64,000 nucleotides of DNA from Allonocardiopsis opalescens (GTDB lineage Bacteria > Actinomycetota > Actinomycetes > Streptosporangiales > Streptosporangiaceae). The notes under the pieces were generated by a model, which saw nothing but the letters and a program-made list of their open reading frames with translations, made no database searches and was not told the origin of the DNA. Where the stretch lies: assembly GCF_003002095.1 (NCBI RefSeq), contig NZ_PVZC01000007.1, positions 248,001-312,000 of the forward strand, in the 5' to 3' direction. A program made the position numbers and the translations under genes. Positions 32,832 to 40,445 of the stretch are shown one piece after another. Positions within the stretch are counted from its first letter, which is position 1. Every line of letters begins with the position of its first letter.

Positions 32832-33276
32832 GTGATCGCGGCGGAGTCGGCCGTCCTGGCGCCGGTACCGGCGGCCGTGGAATCGGTGTGCGAATTCCCG
32901 GGCGACCCCGAGTCGGTGGGTCTGGTTCGGGCCTGGGTGCAGCGGGAGCTGGTCGCGGAGCGGGCGGGATTGTCGGCGGTGCCGGTGGATGTGGTGCATC
33001 TCGGCGTCCTGCTGGTGGCGGAACTGGCCGCGAATGCCGTCCAGCACAGTGACAGTTTCCGCACCGGCGGGATGTTCGCGGTGCATGTGGAGCGTGAGCG
33101 CAGCCGGGTGCGGGTGGCGGTGAAGGACGAAGGGCCCGCAGACGGGTACCTGCCCAAGGTCGTGCATGTCGACCGCGCACGGCTACCACTTCGATTCCTC
33201 AGGGACCACGGTCTACTTCGAGTTGGACTGGGAGGGCTGCGACCCCGACCACTTCCCCGTGCACCGGCCCAACTGA
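32832..33276 (+). pseudogene. Anti-sigma-type HATPase, apparently broken by internal deletion/frameshift
   Basis: From a GTG the frame encodes an HATPase_c domain of the serine/threonine anti-sigma kinase (RsbW-like) class: VLLVAELAANAVQHSDSF is the N-box and VRVAVKDEGPADGY the G1 region. After PKVVHVD the frame turns into Arg/Leu-rich sequence without the G2 box (usually GRGL). In the +1 frame from 33181 a normal-looking ending appears, GYHFDSSGTTVYFELDWEGC, closing at 33276. A deletion of about 15-20 codons with a phase change near 33175 explains both. If the original frame is used, a 163-residue protein with an aberrant tail results. Confidence 0.65.
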
Positions 33277-33549
33277 CCGCCACCGGCACCATCCGCCCGG
33301 TATCCCTGACCGGCGCCGTCTGACCGGTCCTTGACCGGTCTCTCGATGATCCGCCGCTGCCGTCACGCATGGCGCGGCCCCGTAATCGTCCCGGTCGCGG
33401 GGGTCGAGCGGCCGCCCGCCCCCTGTCCTGCCCCAGAACGGGGGCGGCGCGGCCCGAGGGGGAGGCTCCCCCGCGACCGGGACCACCACACCCACGATCC
33501 GTCCACTTCCGGCATGCCCACCCATGCCCGAGTCCCTGAGGAAACCCGT

Positions 33550-33924
33550 ATGCCCGTTCCCGACTTGGTGCCGCTGGGAGAGGCCGCTCGCCTGACCGGA
33601 CGCACGCCGCAGGCGATCAAGGAGATGGCCGAGGCCGGTGAGGTCTTCGCCGTGCACGTCAGCGGCCACTACTACTTCGACCCCGACCGCCTGCCCGAGC
33701 GACCTGCCTTGCCCGAAGAGCTCCAGGGCGAGCTGCCCGAGCTGATGACCGCCCAAGAAGTGGCGCACCTGTTCCGCGTCCACCCCAAGACCGTCTCCAG
33801 CTGGGCCCGCCAAGGCAAGCTCACCTACATCCGCACCCTCGGCGGACACCGCCGCTACACCGCCGACGACGTCCACCACCTCCTCAACCAACAACACCAC
33901 ACCGAGGAAGAAGGCCGATCATGA
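33550..33924 (+). CDS. Two-domain MerR/BldC-like helix-turn-helix protein
   Basis: A 124-residue protein with two excisionase/MerR-type DNA-binding units. The first is VPLGEAARLTGRTPQAIKEM with YYFDPDRLPER; the second, ELMTAQEVAHLFRVHPKTVS followed by SWARQGKLTYIRTLGGHRRY, strongly resembles BldC, a developmental regulator of Streptomyces. BldC itself has a single unit, so this is a tandem relative. GAGGAAA precedes the ATG. The region between the broken ATPase and this gene (about 270 nt) shows nothing else. It overlaps a 39-codon gene downstream (ATGA). Confidence 0.85.
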   Translation: MPVPDLVPLGEAARLTGRTPQAIKEMAEAGEVFAVHVSGHYYFDPDRLPERPALPEELQGELPELMTAQEVAHLFRVHPKTVSSWARQGKLTYIRTLGGHRRYTADDVHHLLNQQHHTEEEGRS

Positions 33925-34040
33925 TCCAAGAACCCCGCCCCCTGCACGCCGTCCACCCCCACGGAGCACTCGCCACCACCCTCCAGCACCTCACCCTCAC
34001 CCTCGCCATCCCCCGACTAACCGACGACCCCGCCGGCTGA
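33921..34040 (+). CDS. Small protein (39 residues), unknown
   Basis: The start overlaps the stop of the BldC-like gene in ATGA, the arrangement of coupled genes, and the frame gives MIQEPRPLHAVHPHGALATT, LQHLTLTLAIPRLTDD and a short end. It is His- and Pro-rich and partly amphipathic. Similar tiny frames are common after ATPase/BldC-like genes in actinomycete cassettes, but I do not recognise a family. Confidence 0.45.
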   Translation: MIQEPRPLHAVHPHGALATTLQHLTLTLAIPRLTDDPAG

Positions 34041-34206
34041 CGCCCTGACCAGCCCAACCGCCCGACCGCGCCATGGTCCGGCCAAGACTCGGCCAAGGCG
34101 CCGCGCGGCCGCCGGTTCGGGGGGCGCGTCGCGGCGCACGCTTGGCGAGGCGCCGGCCGCACGCGGGCGGCGCGCTCCCGTACCCGTCCGTCCGAAGGGA
34201 CACCGT

Positions 34207-34371
34207 ATGAACCGCTGCGCCGCGGCCCTCGCTCTGCTCGCCGCCTGCGCGCTGGCCGCGCTCACCGCCGCCCCGGCCGCCGCCGGGGAACTGGTCGACA
34301 TCACCGCCTCGCACCTCATCTGCGGCATGCTGGGCGGCGACTCGACCCTCAACGGCTGCGTCGCCGAATGA
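34207..34371 (+). CDS. Small secreted peptide with two cysteines
   Basis: A 54-residue product. MNRCAAALALLAACALAALT is a Sec-type signal with a possible lipobox (LAAC), followed by an Ala-Pro stretch and cleavage probably at AAA-GE. The mature part is about 28 residues, ELVDITASHLICGMLGG through LNGCVAE, with two Cys twelve positions apart that could form a disulfide. AAGGGA lies about 7 nt before the ATG and a very strong terminator begins at the stop codon, so the gene looks real and monocistronic. It is reminiscent of chaplin-like or other small surface peptides but matches none that I can name. Confidence 0.6.
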   Translation: MNRCAAALALLAACALAALTAAPAAAGELVDITASHLICGMLGGDSTLNGCVAE

Positions 34372-34415
34372 ACGGTGCCGCGGGCGGCAGCCACCGGGCC
34401 GCCCGCGGCACCGTT
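34371..34415 (+). terminator. Strong hairpin terminator
   Basis: Perfect 18-bp stem (arm AACGGTGCCGCGGGCGGC) with a 9-nt loop, starting at the last base of the small secreted peptide gene. It can also stop transcription from the convergent MDR operon. Confidence 0.85.
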
Positions 34416-34486
34416 CGGCCGCCGCACCGTGGGGTGCGGCGGCCGGGGGCGGGACGGCAACCGGGTGCCGCTCCGCACCCACCGGC

Positions 34487-35470
34487 TCACACCGTGACGA
34501 CGACCTTCCCGGAGGCGTGCCCCTGCTCCAGGTAGCCGACGGCGGCGGGGATCTTGTCGAAGGGGTAGGTGCGGTCGATCACCGGGGTGACCTCGCCGGA
34601 CTCGATGAGCCCGGTCAGGGTCTCCAGCATGGCCTTCTTGTCGGTGCGGCTGAGCACATTGGTCAGGGCGGCGCGCTGGGACAGCAGCGGGGCGAGCGCG
34701 AGGCCGGCCATGACGTGGCCCATCGGCTGCACCCAGCGGCCGGGCGGCCCGCCGACGACGACGTAGCCGCCCTTCGGGGCGAGCGCCCGGCGGCAGGCGG
34801 GCATGGAGCGGCTGCCCGCGATGTCCACCACCAGGTCGTGGTGCCGGCCGGTGCGGGTGAAGTCGGCGACGGTGTAGTCCACGACATCGTCGGCGCCGAT
34901 CGACTTGACCATCGTGACGTTGCGGGGGCCGCACACGCCGGTGACGCTCGCGCCGAGCGCCCGGGCGATCTGGACGGCGAAGGTGCCCACCCCGCCCGAG
35001 GCGCCGTTGACCAGCACCCGGTGCCCGGACCGGACGCCGCCGTCGTCGCGCACGGCGACCAGGGCGGTGTTGGCGGCCAGCGGCACCGCCGCCGCCTGCT
35101 CGAAGGACAGGTTCCGCGGCTTGCGGGCCAGCAGCTCCGCCCGGACGCACGCGTACTCGGCGAAGCCGCCCCCCTCCACCATCGCGAAGACCTCGTCGCC
35201 GGGGGCGAACTCCGTCACCTTCGCGCCGGCCTCCGCCACCGTCCCCGCCAGGTCGGCGCCCAGGACGGGGATCTTGGGCCGCCGCAGCCCCAGCTCGCCC
35301 AGGACGCGGGCGACGCGCGGCTCGCCGCGCATGTTGTGCCAGTCGTAGGGGTTCACGGAGGTGGCGTGCACCCGCACCAGGACCTCGTCGTCGCCGGGGA
35401 CCGGCCTGGGGACGTCCTCGAGTCGCAGGGAGTCGGGTGAGCCATAGGAACGCTGTACATACGCCTTCAT
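34487..35470 (-). CDS. MDR-superfamily NAD(P)-dependent alcohol dehydrogenase/quinone reductase
   Basis: A 327-residue enzyme: MKAYVQRSYGSPDSLRLEDV, the GroES-like VHATSVNPYDWHNMRGEP, and the nucleotide loop GHRVLVNGASGGVGTFAVQI (classic GGVGxxxxQ). VVDIAGSRSMPACRRALAPK belongs to the ZTA1/QOR-like branch. No zinc ligands. Its ATG overlaps the stop of the DUF2306 gene (ATGA), so the pair is translationally coupled; such pairs suggest a membrane-associated redox function, though that is only inference. Confidence 0.88.
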   Translation of the reverse strand: MKAYVQRSYGSPDSLRLEDVPRPVPGDDEVLVRVHATSVNPYDWHNMRGEPRVARVLGELGLRRPKIPVLGADLAGTVAEAGAKVTEFAPGDEVFAMVEGGGFAEYACVRAELLARKPRNLSFEQAAAVPLAANTALVAVRDDGGVRSGHRVLVNGASGGVGTFAVQIARALGASVTGVCGPRNVTMVKSIGADDVVDYTVADFTRTGRHHDLVVDIAGSRSMPACRRALAPKGGYVVVGGPPGRWVQPMGHVMAGLALAPLLSQRAALTNVLSRTDKKAMLETLTGLIESGEVTPVIDRTYPFDKIPAAVGYLEQGHASGKVVVTV

Positions 35471-36183
35471 CGGGGTCTCCTCATGTCTGGTGCGGAGAGG
35501 TGGTGCGGCCGGGACGGCCACCGGATGATCAGTTCGGCCACCGCGAGGTTGATGACCCAGGCCGCCGCCATCAGCAGCGCCTTGCCGGTCTCGCCGGGCG
35601 GGCCCACGAGCAGGAGCCACGGGATCGGCGTGAACGCCTGGGTGCCGGCGCCCAGGCCGATCGCGTAGCCGCGGATCATCCAGGCCCGGTGCCGGGCGAA
35701 GTCGCGCCGCCGGACCGCGGCGAGGCCGAGGACGATGAACAGGGCCATGGCCGAGCCGAACAGCAGCCGGAAGGCCGCCAGCAGCTCGCCGTCGATGGCG
35801 GGAAAGCTGTAGGTCAGCGTCATCCACAGCCCGGTGAGCGCCGCGGCGAGCCCGCACGGCACCAGCAGCCGCCCGGCCGCGCGGTGCCATCCGGGCCGGC
35901 GGCGCCGGATGGCGGGGACGAACTGGAAGGCGCCCAGGACGCAGTAGACGGTGGCGCTGACGGCGTGCACCACCACGGGCAGCGGCGCGGTGACGAAGCG
36001 CGCGTTCTCCGGGGTCAGTTCTCCGCCGGCCAGGTCGGTCAGCCGGAGGACGCCGCCGGCCGCCGGCACGGCGCTGAGCAGGAGCAGCCCGGCGGGTATC
36101 AGCCAGTCCGCCGGGGTGGTGCGGCCGCGCCGCCCGGCCCGGCCGGGTGGCCGCCGGCCCGCCGACGTTCTCTCTTCGGTCAT
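35467..36183 (-). CDS. DUF2306 family membrane protein
   Basis: A 238-residue integral membrane protein with about seven hydrophobic segments starting DWLIPAGLLLLSAVPAAGGV. DUF2306 landmarks are GWHRAAGRLLVPCGLAAALT and FARHRAWMIRGYAIGLGAGT (His-Arg-Ala-Trp-Met-Ile-Arg). It is the second member of this family in the window, only distantly similar to the one near 3 kb. Function unknown. It heads a two-gene operon with the MDR enzyme and lies 119 nt downstream of the response regulator stop on the same strand. Confidence 0.85.
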   Translation of the reverse strand: MTEERTSAGRRPPGRAGRRGRTTPADWLIPAGLLLLSAVPAAGGVLRLTDLAGGELTPENARFVTAPLPVVVHAVSATVYCVLGAFQFVPAIRRRRPGWHRAAGRLLVPCGLAAALTGLWMTLTYSFPAIDGELLAAFRLLFGSAMALFIVLGLAAVRRRDFARHRAWMIRGYAIGLGAGTQAFTPIPWLLLVGPPGETGKALLMAAAWVINLAVAELIIRWPSRPHHLSAPDMRRPR

Positions 36184-36302
36184 GCTCCGAGCATGCTCGC
36201 CGGAGCGGCGCGGCCCATCGGTGGAAAGGCGCGACCCGGAGCGGACCTTAGGCCGACGGCCGGCTCGTACTTTCGGCCGGTGCCGCCGCCCGGCGGGTGC
36301 CG

Positions 36303-36959
36303 TCAGTCGCGGACGCGCCCCGTCTCGTAGGCCCACATGGCGATCTCGACCCGGTTGCGGGCGCCCAGCTTGGCCATCAGGTTGGCGATGTGGGCCTTGA
36401 CGGTGCTCAGCGAGATGTGCAGGTCGCGGGCGATCTCGCTGTTGGTCCTCCCCCGCGCCACGGTCCGCAGCACCTGCTCCTCGCGCTCGGTGAGCGCTTC
36501 GACGGGCCGGGCCGGCGGCGCGGCGGGCCAAGCGGCGGCGAAGGCGCCGAGCAGCCGCGCGGTGACGCTGGGGGCGATGAGCGCGTCGCCGGTGGCCGCG
36601 GCGTGCACCGCCTGGGAGAGCAGCGCGGGACCCGCGTCCTTGAGCAGGAAGCCCCGGGCACCGGCCCGCAGGGCGGCGTAGACGTAGTCGTCCAGGTCGA
36701 AGGTGGTGATGACGACGACGGCCAGCGGGTCGGCCACGCCCGGCCCCGCCAGGGCGCGGGTGGCCGCTATGCCGTCCAGGACGGGCATCCGGATGTCGAA
36801 CAGGCACACGTCCGGGCGCAGCCGCCGGGCGAGTTCGACGGCCCGCCGCCCGTCGGCCGCCTGGCCGACGACCTCGATATCGGGCTGCGCGTCCAGGATC
36901 ATCGCCAGGCCGGTGCGGGCGATCTCCTGGTCGTCGGCGACGACCACCCGAATGCTCAC
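36303..36959 (-). CDS. NarL/LuxR-type response regulator
   Basis: A 218-residue regulator. The receiver domain has the acidic pair Asp9-Asp10, phosphoacceptor Asp55 in VCLFDIRMPVLDG and Lys in FLLKDAGPALL. The C-terminal LuxR helix-turn-helix is LTEREEQVLRTVARGRTNSE with LHISLSTVKAHIANLMAKLG. It starts at a GTG overlapping the histidine kinase stop, so the two form a coupled two-component system. The downstream DUF2306/MDR genes are possible targets. Confidence 0.93.
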   Translation of the reverse strand: MSIRVVVADDQEIARTGLAMILDAQPDIEVVGQAADGRRAVELARRLRPDVCLFDIRMPVLDGIAATRALAGPGVADPLAVVVITTFDLDDYVYAALRAGARGFLLKDAGPALLSQAVHAAATGDALIAPSVTARLLGAFAAAWPAAPPARPVEALTEREEQVLRTVARGRTNSEIARDLHISLSTVKAHIANLMAKLGARNRVEIAMWAYETGRVRD

Positions 36960-38092
36960 GCCGCCGTCCCGTTCCTGGGCAGCACGGCGGTCACGGTCCA
37001 GCCCCGGTCGGGGCCGGGCCCGGCCTCGCAGCTGCCACCGAGCAGCCCCGCGCGCTCCATCATGCCGATGATCCCGTAGCCCGGCGCGGCGGCCGGGCGG
37101 GCGGTGCCGGTCTCGCCGTCGTCGCTGACGCTCAGCCGCACGGAGCTGTCGTCGGCGGCCACCCGGACCTGGATCCGGGTGGCGTGCCTGGCGTGCCGCC
37201 GCGCGTTGGTGACCGCCTCCTGGGCGACGCGGTAGACGGCCGCCCCGACCGGCGGCGGCAGCCCGTCGAGGTCGCCGGAGACCTCCACGTCGACGGCAGG
37301 GCCGGCGCCGGCGCGGCTCGCGAGCCGCTGGAGGTCGGCGAGGCCCCGGCCGGGCTCCAGCTCGGCCGGCTCGTCCTTGCGCAGCACCCGCACCAGCGCG
37401 CGCATCTCGGTGAGGGTGCGCGACGCCTCGGCCTCGATCACCCGCAGCGCCTCGACGGCGGCCTCGGGCCGCGCGGGGGCGGTGGCGATGCCCGCCTGGG
37501 CGCGGATCGCCATCGCCGACACGTGGTGGGCGACGGTGTCGTGCAGGTCGCGGGCCAGCCGCTCGCGTTCGAGCAGCCGCACCCGCTCGAACTCGCGCGT
37601 CCTCGCCCGCGAGCGGTACCGGAAGGCCAGTCCGAGGGCGAGGGTCGCGAAGACCACGACGAAGCCGCCGACCGCGTCGGCGACGACGAGGTGCCCGAGC
37701 AGCACCGAGGAGCCGACCCCGGCCAGCATCAGCGCCAGCCCTGCCGCGACCTCGCGCCCCGAGCCCCACCGGAACAGCGCGTAGGGCACCAGCAGGAAGC
37801 ACGCGAGCGTGTACGCCTCCAGGGAGCCGCCGGTCAGCAGCGAGAACAGGGTGGTGGCGGTGAAGCAGATCCCGAGCACGGCCAGCGGCCTGCTCCGCCG
37901 CCACGGCAGCACGGCGACCAGCCCGACCACGATCGCCACCGTCACGAACCGCCATGGCAGCTCGGGCCGCAGCACGCCTTCCAGCACCGCGAGCGGCGCG
38001 AACACGCCTACCAGCGCCCAGTCGCGCCATCCGGGGGGCGGTGGGTGGGCGGGCCGGGGCTCATCCCACACGGACCGCAGCAGCGCGAGCAC
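36956..38092 (-). CDS. NarL-family sensor histidine kinase
   Basis: A 378-residue membrane kinase. About five hydrophobic segments precede residue 160; the dimerisation/phosphoacceptor region ERERLARDLHDTVAHHVSAM contains His184, and the HATPase_c domain includes YRVAQEAVTNARRHARHATR (N-box) and GYGIIGMMERAGLLGG (G2). The frame stays open further upstream through Arg/Pro-rich sequence, but the GTG giving LALLRSVWDEPRP is the plausible start. The first membrane segments probably carry the sensing function; the signal is unknown. Confidence 0.88.
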   Translation of the reverse strand: MLALLRSVWDEPRPAHPPPPGWRDWALVGVFAPLAVLEGVLRPELPWRFVTVAIVVGLVAVLPWRRSRPLAVLGICFTATTLFSLLTGGSLEAYTLACFLLVPYALFRWGSGREVAAGLALMLAGVGSSVLLGHLVVADAVGGFVVVFATLALGLAFRYRSRARTREFERVRLLERERLARDLHDTVAHHVSAMAIRAQAGIATAPARPEAAVEALRVIEAEASRTLTEMRALVRVLRKDEPAELEPGRGLADLQRLASRAGAGPAVDVEVSGDLDGLPPPVGAAVYRVAQEAVTNARRHARHATRIQVRVAADDSSVRLSVSDDGETGTARPAAAPGYGIIGMMERAGLLGGSCEAGPGPDRGWTVTAVLPRNGTAA

Positions 38093-38319
38093 CCCACCAT
38101 GGTAGGGAGAAAGACCCGGTCGCGGATCGGCCCAAAGTACGACGGACCGCCCGGCCGGCGCCGCGGCAGGGCGCCCTCCGGCACCGCCGCGCTCCGTCCG
38201 GAGGCCCGCGCCCGGCGCGACGGGCGCCGGCACACTCGCCCTCACCGGTTCGGCGAACAATTCGACGCACATTTCCGACCATTTCCGATTCACGAGCGAG
38301 CTACTCACGAAATGATTGA

Positions 38320-38346
38320 TCAAACCGCCGACCAGGCGGTTTGACA
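38320..38346 (+). promoter_or_regulatory. Inverted repeat overlapping a -35 box before sulfotransferase
   Basis: TCAAACCGCC-N5-GGCGGTTTGA (38320-38344) is a perfect 10-bp inverted repeat whose right end overlaps TTGACA (38341-38346), a consensus -35. A convincing -10 is not seen at 17 nt. It may be an operator-controlled promoter of the sulfotransferase gene. The rest of the 431-nt gap upstream of that gene shows no ORF with coding character. Confidence 0.4.
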
Positions 38347-38523
38347 CGTCCGGCGATCGGAGAAAACTGCCGTGCGCACATTTTCACCGGAACGGATGCG
38401 GCTACGGCGGGCGGAACGACACGGCGCCGGGACCCGGAATCCGTCCGAACCATTGAGCACCGCGGACACGTACCGGCGGCCGCCCCGCCCCGGCCCGTGT
38501 CCGCCGGACGCGGAGGGATCACG

Positions 38524-39735
38524 ATGCGGGCTCGTACGGCCTGGTGGGTCGGCCCGGTCAACGCCTGGCTGGACCGCAGGGCGGCGGACGCGCGCCGCTC
38601 GCCCGAGGAGTCCTTCGACCGCATCGCGGCCGCGGCCGCGCGCCGCGAGGGCACGGCGGCGGAGGCCGTGGACCCGGACTTCGTCGCCGACCTGCGTCTC
38701 CTGCACGGATTCGTGCATACCGACGCGGAGGTGGCCGCGCTCGGCCGGCGCGCCTTCGACGGCGAGATCGGCCGGCACCTGGCGAACCGCCTGCGCCTGG
38801 ACCGGGCCGAGGCGCGGGACCCGGAGGCCGCCGCGCGGCCGGTCGAGCGGCCGGTGTTCGTCGTGGGGCTGCCGCGCAGCGGCACCACCCTGATGCACCG
38901 GCTGCTGGCCGCGCCGTCGGAGCACCGGGCGCCGCTGCTGTGGGAGCTGCTGGCCCCGGGCCGGCCCGACGCCGGACGCGCCGAGCTGCGGCGCCGCCGG
39001 GCCGCGGGGAGGCTCATGGTGGCCCAGGCGCTCTCCAGCACCCCCGCCCTGCGCGATATGCACCCGCTGCGCGCCGACGCCCCCGAGGAGTGCACCCACC
39101 TGCTGCCGCACAGCTCCTGGCACTGCACCCGGGCCCGGCTGCCCGAGTACGGCGCGTGGCTGGCCCGGCGCGACTTCACCGCCGACTACGGCTACCTGGG
39201 GCGGCAGCTGCGGGTGCTGAGCGGACCGGGGCCCGAGCGCCGCTGGGTGCTGAAGTCGCCCTTCCACCTGTGCCACCTGGAGGCGCTGCTGTCGGCCTTC
39301 CCCGATGCCGTCGTGGTGTGGACGCACCGCGACCCCGCGCGGGTGATGGCCTCGTGGTGCAGCATGGTCGAGGCCCTGCGCGGCGTGTTCACCCGCGGGG
39401 CGGACCCGGCCGACCTGGGCGAGGAGTGGCTGCGGACCTGGTCGGCCGCTGTCGCGAAGGCCATGGCGGTACGCGAGGCCGCCGGCCCCGCCCGCTTCGT
39501 CGACGTCGACTACCGCGAACTCACGGCGGACCCGGCGGGGACCGCCGAGAAGGTGTGCGCCCGGATCGGCGCCGTCTGCGACGGGCCCGCCCGCCACCGG
39601 ATGGCCGAGGTGGCCCGGTGGCCGGGCGGGCCCCGCAGCCGGCACCGCTACTCGGCGGAGCGGTACGGGCTCGACGCGGACCGGGTCCGTGCCGCCTTCG
39701 CCCCCTACCTGGCCGCCTTCGGACCGACCGCCTGA
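38524..39735 (+). CDS. Sulfotransferase family protein
   Basis: A 403-residue PAPS-dependent sulfotransferase. The 5'-phosphosulfate loop FVVGLPRSGTTLMHRLLA lies near residues 113-130, and the 3'-phosphate motif region is VVVWTHRDPARVMASWCSMV near 260. WVLKSPFHLCHLEAL between them is typical of the actinobacterial Sulfotransfer_3-type enzymes. The internal ATG is preferred since GGAGGG lies about 7 nt upstream. It transfers sulfate to a hydroxyl group of an unknown acceptor. It converges on the PKS-linked hydrolase with a 31-nt overlap; a role in sulfating the polyketide product is possible. Confidence 0.88.
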   Translation: MRARTAWWVGPVNAWLDRRAADARRSPEESFDRIAAAAARREGTAAEAVDPDFVADLRLLHGFVHTDAEVAALGRRAFDGEIGRHLANRLRLDRAEARDPEAAARPVERPVFVVGLPRSGTTLMHRLLAAPSEHRAPLLWELLAPGRPDAGRAELRRRRAAGRLMVAQALSSTPALRDMHPLRADAPEECTHLLPHSSWHCTRARLPEYGAWLARRDFTADYGYLGRQLRVLSGPGPERRWVLKSPFHLCHLEALLSAFPDAVVVWTHRDPARVMASWCSMVEALRGVFTRGADPADLGEEWLRTWSAAVAKAMAVREAAGPARFVDVDYRELTADPAGTAEKVCARIGAVCDGPARHRMAEVARWPGGPRSRHRYSAERYGLDADRVRAAFAPYLAAFGPTA

Positions 39736-40445
39736 CCGCCGCCCGCCGCCGCGCCGGGCGGCTCCGCCGGGCCGAGCCAGCGGTCCAGCGAGGCGGCGGT
39801 CGCGGGCAGGTTGTCGACGTGCAGGTTGTGCCCGGCGTCGGGCACGGTGTGCACCTCGAAGCCGCGCGCCCGCAGGTCGCTTTCGTCCAGGGCCGCGGAG
39901 TAGCCGGACCGCTCCGCGAACTGCACCAGCACCGGCGCCGCTGACGGGTCCGGAGTGGCGGGCGTGTCGAAGCGGCGGAGGTCCAGCAGGGTGCGCGGGT
40001 CCCAGCAGGCCCGGGCCGCCTCGTGGTCGCGGACGTCCTGCGCCGTCCAGCGCTCGCCCGGCGCGGCGGCCGCGTCGGCGAGGTAGTCCGCCGCGACCTG
40101 CGGCAACTCCTCTCCGACCACGTTCCAGTAGGGCTCGGCGTAGACGACGCGCCGGGGTGCGAGCCGCGGCGCCGCCAGGCTGAGGACGACGGTGCCGTAG
40201 GAGTGGCCGAGCGCCAGGTCGACTCCTGCCGGCACCGTCTCGGCCACGTCGGCGGCCAGGGCCGCGGGGCTGTAGTAGCCGCGCGGGCTGCGGCCGTGCC
40301 CGCGCAGGTCGACGGCGAGCACCCGGTAACCGCGCCGCACCAGTTCGGCCGCCAGCCGGTTGAAGGTCCTGGAGTCCACGGCCATGCCGTGGACGAGCAG
40401 GGCGGTGCGCTCGCCCGCCCCCCACTCCCGCGTGTGCAGCCTCAC
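39705..40445 (-). CDS. Alpha/beta hydrolase coupled to the PKS gene
   Basis: A 246-residue alpha/beta hydrolase. The oxyanion-hole region is ALLVHGMAVDSRTFNRLAAE; the nucleophile is Ser82 in LALGHSYGTVVL; the His is in VPDAGHNLHVDNLP near the end. It begins at GTG overlapping the PKS stop codon (GTGA), so its synthesis is coupled to the PKS. The PKS has no thioesterase domain, so this protein is the natural candidate for off-loading the chain or for hydrolysing the released product. Lack of a secretion signal supports an intracellular role. Confidence 0.88.
   Translation of the reverse strand: MRLHTREWGAGERTALLVHGMAVDSRTFNRLAAELVRRGYRVLAVDLRGHGRSPRGYYSPAALAADVAETVPAGVDLALGHSYGTVVLSLAAPRLAPRRVVYAEPYWNVVGEELPQVAADYLADAAAAPGERWTAQDVRDHEAARACWDPRTLLDLRRFDTPATPDPSAAPVLVQFAERSGYSAALDESDLRARGFEVHTVPDAGHNLHVDNLPATAASLDRWLGPAEPPGAAAGGGQAVGPKAAR

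Noticed and set aside
26681-34415. Integrative element or prophage
   Set aside because: The lower GC and gene relics suggested one, but no integrase, relaxase, Rep, att-site pair or phage structural gene is visible.
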